Counted from the stretch's first letter, positions 1-6,995 are shown. The stretch: DNA of 11,033 nt from Actinomycetota bacterium (GCA_003168295.1 PMST01000321.1:5914-16946), one strand, 5' to 3'. Numbers and translations are program-made. Notes: generated by a model not told the origin, from the sequence alone.

Positions 1-92
1 CCGCCCCCCCGTACCCCCCTGGCCCCCCGTGAACGGGGGGGATTCCCCGCGCCCGGGGCCCTGGGGGACTGCATCGTGTCAGTGGTAGCCAT
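1..92 (-). CDS. N-terminus of dcw-cluster protein in the ftsL position (partial)
   Basis: Only the first 30 codons are present and the reading frame stays open to the left edge. The ATG at 92 is preceded by GAGGGG with a 6-base gap, a good ribosome binding site, and lies 15 bases after the rsmH stop. The peptide begins MATTDTMQSP and continues as a disordered stretch rich in Arg, Gly and Pro (net positive), as expected for a cytoplasmic tail. In dcw clusters the gene after rsmH is normally ftsL, or in actinobacteria a fast-evolving single-pass FtsL/septum-initiator-like protein that joins FtsB and FtsQ in the divisome. That identity rests on position only; the membrane segment and coiled coil that would confirm it lie outside the window. 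The coding strand here is extremely G-rich and self-complementary. Confidence 0.6.
   Translation of the reverse strand, partial: MATTDTMQSPRAPGAGNPPRSRGARGVRGG
23..40. repeat. Perfect G/C inverted repeat inside the ftsL-position gene
   Basis: The arms CCCCCCGT (23-30) and ACGGGGGG (33-40) are perfect reverse complements separated by two bases, so an RNA hairpin would have seven pairs and a four-base loop. A second short stem, CCCCG/CGGGG at 45-58, follows at once. Both lie within the first 16 codons or so of the gene. They may simply reflect G-rich Arg/Gly codons, or they may slow translation just after initiation. Confidence 0.5.
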
Positions 93-107
93 GGTGTTCC
101 CCTCGGG

Positions 108-1073
108 TCATGCTGCTTCCCTGATGCGTTCCGCGGCCCGGAGGCGGGCCGAAGCCGCGCGCGGATTGCTGGTGACTTCTTCGCTGTCGGGGCGCTCGGC
201 GCCCCTGGTCAGCAGGCGGAACTGATTCGTCGCCGCGCTCGCGGGCACCGGTAGGCCAGGCGGCGCCTGATCGGTGGACAGCCGCACAAGCTCCCGCTTG
301 ACGATGCGGTCCTCGAGCGAGTGGTAGGCCAGGACCACCACCCGGCCGCCTACCGCGAGCACGCCGAGGGCGGCCGGCAGCGCCCGCCGCAGCGTGCTGA
401 GTTCGTCGTTAACCTCGATCCGCAGCGCCTGGAAGGTGCGCTTGGCCGGGTTGCCGCCGGTGCGCCGGGTCGCCGCGGGGATCGCGTCCTTCACGATGCC
501 GCTCAGCCGCTGCGTCGACGTGATCGGAGCGTGGGCGCGCTCGCGGACCACCGCATCGGCGATCCGCCGGGCGAAACGCTCCTCGCCGTAATCGCGGAGC
601 ACCCGGGCGAGTTCGGCGGCCGGGTAGCCGTTGATGATGTCCGCCGCGGTGAGGTCCTTCGTGCGGTCCATCCGCATGTCCAGCGGAGCGTCCTGGGCGT
701 ACGCGAAGCCACGCCCGGGGTCGTCGAGTTGGGGCGAGGACACGCCGAGGTCGAAGAGCAGGCCCATGACCTGGCCCGGACCTGCCGTGATGGAGACCGC
801 GCTCAGGATGGCCGGGATCTCGTCATACCTGGCGTGCACGAGCGTGACCCGGTTGGCGAACGGGGCGAGCAGTTCGGTGGCCGCCTCGATCGCGGCGACG
901 TCGGCGTCGATGCCGACGAGCAGCAGGCCAGGGCAGGCCTCGAGCAGGGCGCGAGCGTGTCCGGCCCGGCCCAGGGTCGCGTCCACCAGGACGGCGCCGT
1001 CGGCGGCCAGGGCGGGCGTCAGCAGGGCGGTAACACGGCCGGCGAGCACCGGTACGTGCTGTACGGCGTCCAC
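108..1073 (-). CDS. rsmH: 16S rRNA (cytosine1402-N4)-methyltransferase RsmH (MraW)
   Basis: RsmH transfers a methyl group from S-adenosylmethionine to N4 of C1402 in the P-site region of 16S rRNA and acts in the cytoplasm on the small subunit. At 321 residues it is of normal family length. Visible hallmarks are the N-terminal HVPVL (6-10), SAM motif I VDATLGRAGHA (30-40), the signature FDLGVSSPQLDDPGRGF (107-123), NPAKRTFQALRIEVNDEL (208-225), YHSLEDRIVKR (250-260) and a C-terminal NPRAASARLRAAER segment. The start is GTG at 1073, with GGGAGGGG six bases upstream. It is the second gene of the dcw cluster, 162 bases after mraZ, and the next gene starts 15 bases after its stop. It is probably co-transcribed from the mraZ promoter, subject to the hairpin between the two genes. 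Nothing is missing or broken. Confidence 0.97.
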   Translation of the reverse strand: MDAVQHVPVLAGRVTALLTPALAADGAVLVDATLGRAGHARALLEACPGLLLVGIDADVAAIEAATELLAPFANRVTLVHARYDEIPAILSAVSITAGPGQVMGLLFDLGVSSPQLDDPGRGFAYAQDAPLDMRMDRTKDLTAADIINGYPAAELARVLRDYGEERFARRIADAVVRERAHAPITSTQRLSGIVKDAIPAATRRTGGNPAKRTFQALRIEVNDELSTLRRALPAALGVLAVGGRVVVLAYHSLEDRIVKRELVRLSTDQAPPGLPVPASAATNQFRLLTRGAERPDSEEVTSNPRAASARLRAAERIREAA

Positions 1074-1162
1074 GCGTCCCCTCCCTGCCGTGCGGTCCTG
1101 GGTGTTCCTGCGGGTTACTGCTTCTCCGGGGTTTTCGGGTCGGTGCCTCGTGGCGTCCGTCG

Positions 1163-1236
1163 GCCGGTTCCCATCCGCTGACGCCGGCTGGCACCGGGGA
1201 AGTGATGCCAGCAGGGAGCGGCGGATGGGAACCGGC
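1163..1236 (-). promoter_or_regulatory. Long hairpin between mraZ and rsmH
   Basis: Two perfect 16-base arms (1163-1178 and 1221-1236; core CCGGTTCCCATCCGC against GCGGATGGGAACCGG) enclose a nested perfect 7-base stem, GCTGGCA (1187-1193) with TGCCAGC (1206-1212), around a 12-base loop. On the mraZ-rsmH mRNA the structure begins at the last base of the mraZ stop codon and lies about 90 bases before the rsmH start. No U-run follows, so it is not a typical intrinsic terminator. It could stabilise or process the mRNA, or tune rsmH against mraZ. An RNA element upstream of mraW has been proposed in actinobacteria (the mraW motif). Whether this hairpin belongs to that class I cannot tell by eye. 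Confidence 0.55.
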
Positions 1237-1667
1237 TACAGGATTCCAGGGAGCACCTCCTCGGCTGCCTCGGCAAACGAGTCCTCCTGCGCGGCGAGGT
1301 AGGTCTCCCACGCTTGCGTGTCCCAGATCTCCAGGCGGGTGTTCGCGCCGATCACCACGCAGTCCCGCTGCAGCCCGGCGTAGGCGCGCAGGGCGGCTGG
1401 AACGGTGATCCGGCCTTGCTTGTCGGGAACCTCGTCGGAGGCGCTGGCGAAGAACACCCGGCTGTTGTCCCTGACCGACTTGGCCGTCACCGGCACGGTA
1501 CGCAGCGCCTCGGTGATGCGGGCGAACTCCTGCTGCGGGAAAACGAACAGGCAGCGCTCCTGTCCCTTGGTGATCACCACTCCCCCAGCGAGCTCTTCTC
1601 GGTACTTCGCGGGCAGGAACAACCGGCCCTTCTCATCCAGCCGGGGGGCATGAGTGCCGAGGAACAC
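1236..1667 (-). CDS. mraZ: Transcriptional regulator MraZ
   Basis: MraZ is a ring-forming DNA-binding protein that usually represses its own dcw operon. The 143 residues hold the expected two SpoVT/AbrB-like half-domains, each with the D-x-x-G-R signature: [15 protein letters not shown] (9-23) and [15 protein letters not shown] (82-96). The ends [11 protein letters not shown] and EEVLPGIL match actinobacterial family members. The start is GTG at 1667, preceded by GGGAGGTG (1675-1682) at a 7-base gap. It is the first gene of the dcw operon and is divergent from moxR. Its promoter is covered by four MraZ-type boxes (1695-1730), so autorepression is very likely. It appears intact. Confidence 0.97.
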   Translation of the reverse strand: MFLGTHAPRLDEKGRLFLPAKYREELAGGVVITKGQERCLFVFPQQEFARITEALRTVPVTAKSVRDNSRVFFASASDEVPDKQGRITVPAALRAYAGLQRDCVVIGANTRLEIWDTQAWETYLAAQEDSFAEAAEEVLPGIL

Positions 1668-1694
1668 AGGTGCTCACCTCCCGCCGCCTACATC

Positions 1695-1730
1695 CTCCAC
1701 TGCGCTCCACTGTACCCCACATCTCCCCAC
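1695..1730 (-). promoter_or_regulatory. Four MraZ-type boxes (operator of the dcw operon)
   Basis: On the minus strand four hexamers occur at an exact 10-bp period: GTGGGG (1725-1730), GTGGGG (1715-1720), GTGGAG (1705-1710) and GTGGAG (1695-1700). This matches the known MraZ operator plan, in which TGGGN-like repeats are separated by five bases so that successive subunits of the ring contact the same DNA face. The first two boxes fill the spacer between the -35 and -10 elements, and the third overlaps the -10 element. Bound MraZ would directly block RNA polymerase. Confidence 0.8.
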
Positions 1731-1736
1731 CGTCAA
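1709..1736 (-). promoter_or_regulatory. mraZ (dcw operon) promoter
   Basis: The minus strand shows a -35 element TTGACG (1731-1736) and a -10 element TACAGT (1709-1714) with a 16-bp spacer, a good fit to the housekeeping sigma-70-type consensus of actinobacteria. Transcription should begin near 1702, giving a leader of about 35 bases before the GTG at 1667, with the ribosome binding site inside it. The spacer consists exactly of two MraZ-type boxes. Confidence 0.72.
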
Positions 1737-1737
1737 C

Positions 1738-1759
1738 GCTCAAACCGCGGTGTTTGAGC
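1738..1759. promoter_or_regulatory. 22-bp dyad just upstream of the mraZ -35 element
   Basis: GCTCAAAC (1738-1745) and GTTTGAGC (1752-1759) are perfect inverted 8-mers with a 6-bp spacer. The half-sites lie about 14 bp apart centre to centre, roughly one and a third helical turns. The left edge is one base from the mraZ -35 element. This is the shape of an operator for a dimeric regulator acting on the dcw operon, the moxR operon, or both. I do not recognise the half-site. Confidence 0.45.
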
Positions 1760-1782
1760 CATCTTCCCCACTGAAGGGGCAG

Positions 1783-1850
1783 GTAGAGAAGGTGGAGCGA
1801 GGTGGAGGAGCCCGTGGGGGAAGTGGAGCGGACCGCAGGGCGAAGTGGAG
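1783..1850 (+). promoter_or_regulatory. Second cluster of GTGGAG-type boxes, facing moxR
   Basis: On the plus strand, hexamers like those in the mraZ operator recur at 1783 (GTAGAG), 1792 (GTGGAG), 1802 (GTGGAG), 1814 (GTGGGG), 1823 (GTGGAG) and 1845 (GTGGAG). The steps are 9, 10, 12, 9 and 22 bp, so the phasing is looser than in the mraZ array. A lone minus-strand GTGGGG lies at 1766-1771. The stretch is purine-rich overall, which makes chance matches more likely. If real, it would let MraZ bind in the opposite orientation and act on the divergent moxR operon. Confidence 0.4.
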
Positions 1851-2055
1851 CGGGGAATGGCGGGACCGCGACCGGGTCACCCGGCGGATGGCCGGTTATG
1901 CCCGAAGATGCCGCGTATGACGGAGAAGCTCGCCAGCGTCGCGCGTTCGGCACAGAAAGACGTACTGTAGCGGTACGGCGGCTAGACCGGGGTGATAGGT
2001 GGCGGAACGCCCGGCTGGCTAGTGGTGTGCGCGCCAGCGCCTTCAAGGAGGCCAT

Positions 2056-3030
2056 GTGGTACTGGATACGGGACGGCAGATGGGGAGCCCGATCGATGAT
2101 CTAGTGCCGGCCGCGCGCCGGATCGGCAAGGCTATCGAGGCGGTGATCGAGGGCAAGCGGGACGCGATCCAGCTCACCCTGGCCGTGCTGCTCGCCGAAG
2201 GGCACCTGCTCATCGAGGACGTGCCGGGCGTAGGCAAGACCATGCTCGCCAAGGCCCTGGCGAAGGCCATTGACGGCACCGTGCGCCGAGTCCAGTTCAC
2301 GCCGGATCTGCTGCCGAGCGACATCACCGGCGTCAGCGCCTACAACCAGGAGAGGCGCGATTTCGAGTTCAGGCCGGGACCGGTATTCGCCAACATCGTG
2401 CTCGGCGACGAAATCAACCGGGCCTCACCAAAGACTCAGTCCGCGCTGCTCGAATGCATGGAAGAACGTCAGGTCACCGTCGACGGCACCACGTATTCGC
2501 TGCAGGCACCGTTCATGGTGATCGCGACCCAGAACCCGGTGGAGATGGAAGGCACCTACCCGCTGCCCGAGGCGCAGCGGGACCGGTTCACCGCACGTAT
2601 CTCGCTGGGCTACCCGCTGCCCGCCGCGGAGCGGGAGATGCTCGACAACCACGGCTCCAGGTCACCCCTTGACCAGCTCAGTCCGGTGGCGCGCGCAAGC
2701 GACGTGCAGGAACTGGTGATGGCCGTGCGTGGGGTCCTGGTGTCGGATCAGGTCAAGGACTACATCATCAGCCTCGCCAACGCGACCAGGACCTCGCCTG
2801 AGCTGCGGCTCGGCGCGTCGCCGCGCGCGACCCTGCACCTGCTGCGGGCCAGCCGGGCCTGGGCGGCCCTGGACGGGCGGGACTATGTGATCCCCGACGA
2901 CGTACAGCGCCTGGCCAGGCCGGTGCTGGCGCACCGGCTGCTGCCCACGGCCGAGGCCATCGTCGAGCGGCACCTGCCCGAGCAAGTCGTGGACAGGATC
3001 GTCGCGCAGCTGCCCCTACCGAGACGATGA
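2056..3030 (+). CDS. MoxR-family AAA+ ATPase
   Basis: MoxR ATPases are cytoplasmic ring-forming chaperone-like enzymes that help assemble or activate partner proteins, often encoded next to DUF58 and transglutaminase genes as here. The 324 residues show Walker A PGVGKT (57-62), the FTPDLLPSDITG segment (81-92), Walker B with the MoxR form VLGDEINRA (115-123), sensor 1 ATQNPVE (157-163), the arginine-finger region PEAQRDRF (171-178) and sensor 2 GASPRA (253-258). I place the start at GTG 2056 because AAGGAGG (2045-2051) lies four bases upstream; an ATG at codon 9 (2080) is the alternative. The next gene begins 39 bases downstream. It is divergent from mraZ, so the two operons share one control region. 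Confidence 0.93.
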   Translation: MVLDTGRQMGSPIDDLVPAARRIGKAIEAVIEGKRDAIQLTLAVLLAEGHLLIEDVPGVGKTMLAKALAKAIDGTVRRVQFTPDLLPSDITGVSAYNQERRDFEFRPGPVFANIVLGDEINRASPKTQSALLECMEERQVTVDGTTYSLQAPFMVIATQNPVEMEGTYPLPEAQRDRFTARISLGYPLPAAEREMLDNHGSRSPLDQLSPVARASDVQELVMAVRGVLVSDQVKDYIISLANATRTSPELRLGASPRATLHLLRASRAWAALDGRDYVIPDDVQRLARPVLAHRLLPTAEAIVERHLPEQVVDRIVAQLPLPRR

Positions 3031-3069
3031 GCCAGTGAGCAGGCCCCGGGCAAGCCAGTAAGGAGAGCG

Positions 3070-4347
3070 ATGCGGGCGCTATTCAGCTCGCTGACCACGC
3101 GGGGCCGGTCGTTCATGGCGGCGGGCGGTGCCGCCATGGTGTGCGGCCTGGCGATACCGGAGCCCGATCTGATCCGGGTAGGGGCGCTGCTTGTCATTCT
3201 GCCGCTCGTGTCCACGCTGACCGCTGGCAGATCCCGCTACCGCCTGTCGTGCAGTCGCACGCTCGACCCGCCCCGGGTACCGGCCGGCCAGTTCACGGTG
3301 GTGAAGGCACGGGTAGAGAACGTCTCGCGGCTGCGCACGGGCGTGCTGCTGGCCGAGGATGTCACCCCGTACTCGCTAGGCAGCAGGCCCAGGTTCGTGC
3401 TCGACGAGATCGAGCCCGGGGGGCACCGCGAGCTCACCTACCAGATCCATCCGGACACCCGCGGCAAGTTCACCATCGGACCGCTGCGGGTGCGAGTCGC
3501 CGATTCGTTCGGGCTGGTGGAAATCAGCCGGTCGTTCAGCACGACGAGCACGCTCGTGGTCACGCCGAGAATCGTCCCGCTGCCGCGGGCGACGGCCTCG
3601 AGCAGCTGGCTCGGCGAGGGCGATGGCGGGATGCGGACGATATCGGCCATCGGCGAAGACGACGCGGCACCGCGGCTGTACCAGGACGGAGACGGGCTGC
3701 GCCGGGTGCACTGGAAATCGACCGCGAGATACGGCCAGCTGATGGTCAGGCGCGAGGAACACCAGTGGCGAAACAGCGCCTCGGTCTTCCTCGATACCCG
3801 CCGCAGCGCGCACGCGGGCCGCGGGCCCTCCGCGACGTTCGAGTTCGCCGTCAGCGCGGCCGCCTCGATCGGCGCCCACCTGTCCGGCGAGGGGTTCCGG
3901 GCCAGGCTCATTACCGAGGCCGGCGAGATCGCGCCGCGCGGCACCTTCCAGGACACCCTGCTCGACATGCTGGCGGTCATCAGCCCGTCCAGCCACGCCA
4001 GCCTGGGGTCGGGCACGTCAGCGCTCGCCAGCGCGGGCGGCCAGCTGATCGCCGTGGTCGGGCGGCTGTCCGCCGACGACGCCAGCCAGCTGGCCGCGAG
4101 CAGGCGCGGGAACGCTCCCGCGATGGCCCTGCTGCTGGCCGTCTCGGAGTGGTGGGCGACCGATTCGGTTCCGCAGGAGGAGGCCCGGACGGCGGAAGTC
4201 CTGGCGGCGGCCGGCTGGCGGGTCGCCGTGGTGACGGCGAGCACGCCGCTGGCTTCGGTCTGGCAGCAGTTGCACCGGCCCGCCGACCGGCCACTGCCCA
4301 TCGGGGGTTTCGATAGCTCCCGGCATCCTGGAGGTGGCTCCAATTGA
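3070..4347 (+). CDS. DUF58 domain-containing membrane protein
   Basis: This is the usual partner of MoxR ATPases, with an unproven biochemical role, probably an envelope-linked adaptor. Two hydrophobic segments near the N-terminus (about residues 15-30 and 35-50) should anchor it. A beta-rich region follows, then the DUF58 signature RLYQDGDGLRRVHWKSTAR (202-220) and LMVRREE. The C-terminal part looks like a von Willebrand A-type fold, but the metal-site region reads LDTRRS (241-246) rather than D-x-S-x-S, so metal binding is doubtful. The ATG at 3070 follows AAGGAG at a good distance. The stop overlaps the tgpA start (AATTGA), which implies translational coupling. At 425 residues it has normal length. 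Confidence 0.93.
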   Translation: MRALFSSLTTRGRSFMAAGGAAMVCGLAIPEPDLIRVGALLVILPLVSTLTAGRSRYRLSCSRTLDPPRVPAGQFTVVKARVENVSRLRTGVLLAEDVTPYSLGSRPRFVLDEIEPGGHRELTYQIHPDTRGKFTIGPLRVRVADSFGLVEISRSFSTTSTLVVTPRIVPLPRATASSSWLGEGDGGMRTISAIGEDDAAPRLYQDGDGLRRVHWKSTARYGQLMVRREEHQWRNSASVFLDTRRSAHAGRGPSATFEFAVSAAASIGAHLSGEGFRARLITEAGEIAPRGTFQDTLLDMLAVISPSSHASLGSGTSALASAGGQLIAVVGRLSADDASQLAASRRGNAPAMALLLAVSEWWATDSVPQEEARTAEVLAAAGWRVAVVTASTPLASVWQQLHRPADRPLPIGGFDSSRHPGGGSN

Positions 4348-6995
4348 GAATAAACCGCAGGATGACGGTGACCGCGGGAATCGCGGTGATATTCACCTCG
4401 ACCGTCTTGTACCCGGTATTCAGCGATTCGCTCTGGTTCGCTGCCTCGATCGGCGCCGTTGTCACCGTGGCCGCCGTCGGGGCGCTGACCAGGCTACGTT
4501 CCCTGCCGGTGCCGGTCTGCCTGGCCGCAGGCGTGGCCGGCCTGCTGCTGTACCTGAACCTGGTGTTCGAGGCCCGCTATTCGTTCCTGCTCGTGATCCC
4601 GACCCCGGCCTCGATCAGCAGCCTGTGGCACCTGGCCGGCACCGGGTTCAACGACGCGAACCGGTACGCGCCCCCGGTGCCGAACCAGCCTGGCCTGCTG
4701 CTCCTGACGGTGGCAGGAGTCGGCATCACGGCGGTGCTGACCGACCTGATCGCGGTCCGGCTGCGGTCGACTGCGCTGGCCGGGCTGCCGCTGCTTGTGC
4801 TGTTCACGGTGCCGGTGATGTTGAATGCGCCGCACAGCCAGCTGGTCACCGGCGTGGTGTTCTGCCTGGCCGGGGCTGGGTACCTGGCCATGCTGAGCGC
4901 AGACGGGCGGGAACGGATACGACTCTGGGGACGGCTGGTGTCGCTGTGGCGAGGGACCGGTGCCACGGCGGACCGGACCCACGGGCCGGATACCCGGGCG
5001 TTGGCGGCGGCGGGACGGCGAGTCGGGCTCGCGTCGATCGTGCTTGCGCTGTGCGTCCCGGTACTGGTACCGGGACTGCATCCGAGCAAGCTCTTTTCCT
5101 CAGGTCCGGGCATCGGCGGCACCGGCTCGGGCACCGGCGCCCTCGCCCTGCCCAGCACCCTGAGCCAGGCCGTCAACCAGCTTCGCGACACGCACCCGAG
5201 CGTGGAGTTCAGCTACACGACGACCGCGTCGGCCAGCATGCAGGGCAACGACGCGCAGTACTTCAGGCAGTACGTGTTCGACACCCTGGCCGACGGCATC
5301 GGCTGGGCGGTGACTGGCTACACGGACGGCATGGTCCCGGCCGAATCGACCCCGATGCTCGAACCGCAGGGACTGACGAACGTGTCGTCGCCTCCGCGGG
5401 TGAAGACCGTCGTCACGGCGAGCAAGAACTTTACTACCGTCGGCTCCCAGCCGACCTTTTTGCCGTTGGTCTATCCGGTCACTCAGTTTCGGGCGCCAGG
5501 AAAGTGGCTGGCCGACACCGATCTCATGGTCTACTCCACGAATAGCTCCATCGCCGGTCAGACCTACTCCGAGGTGAGCCTGGATGTGGACCCGACCACG
5601 GCACAGCTGGCGCAACTCGGCAAGCCGGCCAACGCGCCGAACCTGGCGCCGGACCTGCAGCTTCCCTCGTCGTACGCGACGCCGGCCCTGAAAGAGCTGG
5701 CGCGGAAGTACGCGGGCGGCCAGACCACCGAGATCGGCGAGGTGAACGCGCTAGCAAACTGGCTGTCGGGACCGCAGTTCACCTATAACCTCGGGGCCCC
5801 GCTGTTCGACAGCGCCGACGGCCTGCAGTCGTTCCTGACGAAGACCAAAACGGGCTTTTGCGTGCAGTCCGCGTATGCGATGACCGTGCTCTCCCGCTTG
5901 ATGGGTGTCCCGGCGAGGTTCGTCGTCGGCTACACGTCAGGTACCCGGATGAAAAACGGCACGTACCGGGTCATGAATACCGATGCGCACGCGTGGACAG
6001 AGGTGTACTTCCCGACCTACGGCTGGCTCCGGTTCGAACCCACGCCCAGCGGCCAGGGCACCGCGCATGCCACGAACTATATGGGCAACACGACAGGGAC
6101 CGGCCAGATCGGCCCCGATCCGGTCATCAGCGCGACCGCAGCCCCTGGCAAGCAGAATCCCAGCGGGCCATCGCGCCAGTTGGGAAGGTTGCGCGATCAG
6201 TCCGGCGCCACCGGACCGGTCAGTGGTGCGCTGGGCCGGCCGGCGGGAACGCCGTGGGCAGCGGTGGCCCTGGCCGTGATCGCCGCGATCGTGCTGGCCG
6301 GCGCGGTCATCTCGATGGTCGCCCCGCCCGCGCTGCGGACCCTGCCCTCGGCCGCCGCCAGCCCCGGGCGGCGCCGCAAGCCGGTCACCGTCACCTCCGT
6401 GACACTCGCCGCAGCCGCGGTGACGCTGGTCGCGCTGGCCCTGTACCGGCTGCTCTCCCGCACCTCCAGCCTTAACCTGGGCGCCGGCTGGGCCACCATC
6501 GGCCTCGCCTTCGGCCTCGCCGCAGCGGTCGCGCTGACCGGACCGTCCATCGCCCGGATGGCGCTGCGCCGCTGGCGGTGGATACGGGCCGGCGATGACA
6601 CCAGCCGCGCCCACGCCGCCTGGCGCGAGTTCCACGACGACCTCACCGACTACGGCATCACCTGCCCGGCCAGCGAACCCCCGCGGACCCTGGCCGCACG
6701 GGTCACCACCGGACTGGATGACCCGGCCAGCCAGGCCATCCGCAGGCTCGCCCTCGCCGAAGAACGCGCCCGCTACGCCGCCAGTCCGTCCGGGTCAGGC
6801 ACCTTGCGCCAGGATGGCGCCACCGGCCGCCGCGCCCTGGCCGCCGCCGCCGTACCCAGCGCCCGCTGGCGAGCCCGGATCTTCCCCGCCTCCCTCATAA
6901 CCGCCCTCGCCGACGCCACCACCCGTCTCCCTGACCACATCGTCAACCATGTGACCCGCCTCCCCCACCGGCGAACCCACCACCCCACTAACTAG
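4344..6995 (+). CDS. TgpA-type membrane transglutaminase-like protein
   Basis: This large membrane protein (883 residues) carries an extracytoplasmic transglutaminase-like domain, third member of the MoxR-DUF58-TgpA set. The N-terminal ~250 residues hold about six or seven hydrophobic helices. The transglutaminase core lies near residues 440-575: nucleophile Cys506 in TGFCVQSAYAM, His549 in NTDAHAWTEVYFP, and Glu565 in WLRFEPTP where Asp is typical of classical transglutaminases, as is common in actinobacterial relatives. About three further hydrophobic segments lie between 635 and 735, followed by a charged cytoplasmic tail that resembles DUF4129 (AWREFHDDLTDYG). The start is TTG at 4344, supported by GGAGGTGG (4330-4337) six bases upstream. 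The reaction is unknown; protein or peptidoglycan cross-linking or peptide cleavage are all possible. Confidence 0.92.
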   Translation: MRINRRMTVTAGIAVIFTSTVLYPVFSDSLWFAASIGAVVTVAAVGALTRLRSLPVPVCLAAGVAGLLLYLNLVFEARYSFLLVIPTPASISSLWHLAGTGFNDANRYAPPVPNQPGLLLLTVAGVGITAVLTDLIAVRLRSTALAGLPLLVLFTVPVMLNAPHSQLVTGVVFCLAGAGYLAMLSADGRERIRLWGRLVSLWRGTGATADRTHGPDTRALAAAGRRVGLASIVLALCVPVLVPGLHPSKLFSSGPGIGGTGSGTGALALPSTLSQAVNQLRDTHPSVEFSYTTTASASMQGNDAQYFRQYVFDTLADGIGWAVTGYTDGMVPAESTPMLEPQGLTNVSSPPRVKTVVTASKNFTTVGSQPTFLPLVYPVTQFRAPGKWLADTDLMVYSTNSSIAGQTYSEVSLDVDPTTAQLAQLGKPANAPNLAPDLQLPSSYATPALKELARKYAGGQTTEIGEVNALANWLSGPQFTYNLGAPLFDSADGLQSFLTKTKTGFCVQSAYAMTVLSRLMGVPARFVVGYTSGTRMKNGTYRVMNTDAHAWTEVYFPTYGWLRFEPTPSGQGTAHATNYMGNTTGTGQIGPDPVISATAAPGKQNPSGPSRQLGRLRDQSGATGPVSGALGRPAGTPWAAVALAVIAAIVLAGAVISMVAPPALRTLPSAAASPGRRRKPVTVTSVTLAAAAVTLVALALYRLLSRTSSLNLGAGWATIGLAFGLAAAVALTGPSIARMALRRWRWIRAGDDTSRAHAAWREFHDDLTDYGITCPASEPPRTLAARVTTGLDDPASQAIRRLALAEERARYAASPSGSGTLRQDGATGRRALAAAAVPSARWRARIFPASLITALADATTRLPDHIVNHVTRLPHRRTHHPTN

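Larger units (their letters stand above)
1668..2055. other. Divergent control region between mraZ and moxR (no gene seen)
   Basis: These 388 bases separate two operons that start in opposite directions. From left to right they hold the mraZ leader and ribosome binding site (1675-1682), the mraZ promoter with its MraZ-type boxes (1695-1736), a 22-bp dyad (1738-1759), a purine-rich stretch with plus-strand GTGGAG boxes (1783-1850), a 13-bp palindrome CCGGGT-C-ACCCGG (1872-1884), a small CGTAC/GTACG dyad (1961-1977) and the moxR ribosome binding site AAGGAGG (2045-2051). For moxR I see a TACTGT (1963-1968) that could serve as a -10 element, but no acceptable -35 element at 16-19 bp from it. The moxR promoter is therefore not located. 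Confidence 0.8.

Noticed and set aside
321..1181. Plus-strand frame opposite rsmH
   Set aside because: It is antisense to a well-conserved rsmH and its translation shows no family features.
2003..2027. ECF-sigma style promoter (GGAAC) for moxR
   Set aside because: GGAAC at 2003-2007 is not followed by a CGTT-like -10 element at 16-17 bp, and it would lie very close to the start codon.
2054..2104. Possible 16-residue leader peptide with three Trp residues (MWYWIRDGRW) overlapping the moxR start
   Set aside because: Its ATG is only two bases from AAGGAGG, it overlaps moxR out of frame, and there is no attenuator structure or Trp-related gene nearby.
3141..4316. Long plus-strand open frame (391 codons) inside the DUF58 gene
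   Set aside because: It lies in another frame of a clearly conserved gene, its product is an Arg/Gly/Ala-rich string without domains, and long spurious frames are expected at this GC content.
4334..5545. Long plus-strand open frame (403 codons) overlapping the start of tgpA
   Set aside because: The product is low-complexity Arg/Gly/Pro-rich sequence, while the overlapping frame encodes the recognisable membrane helices of TgpA and owns the ribosome binding site.
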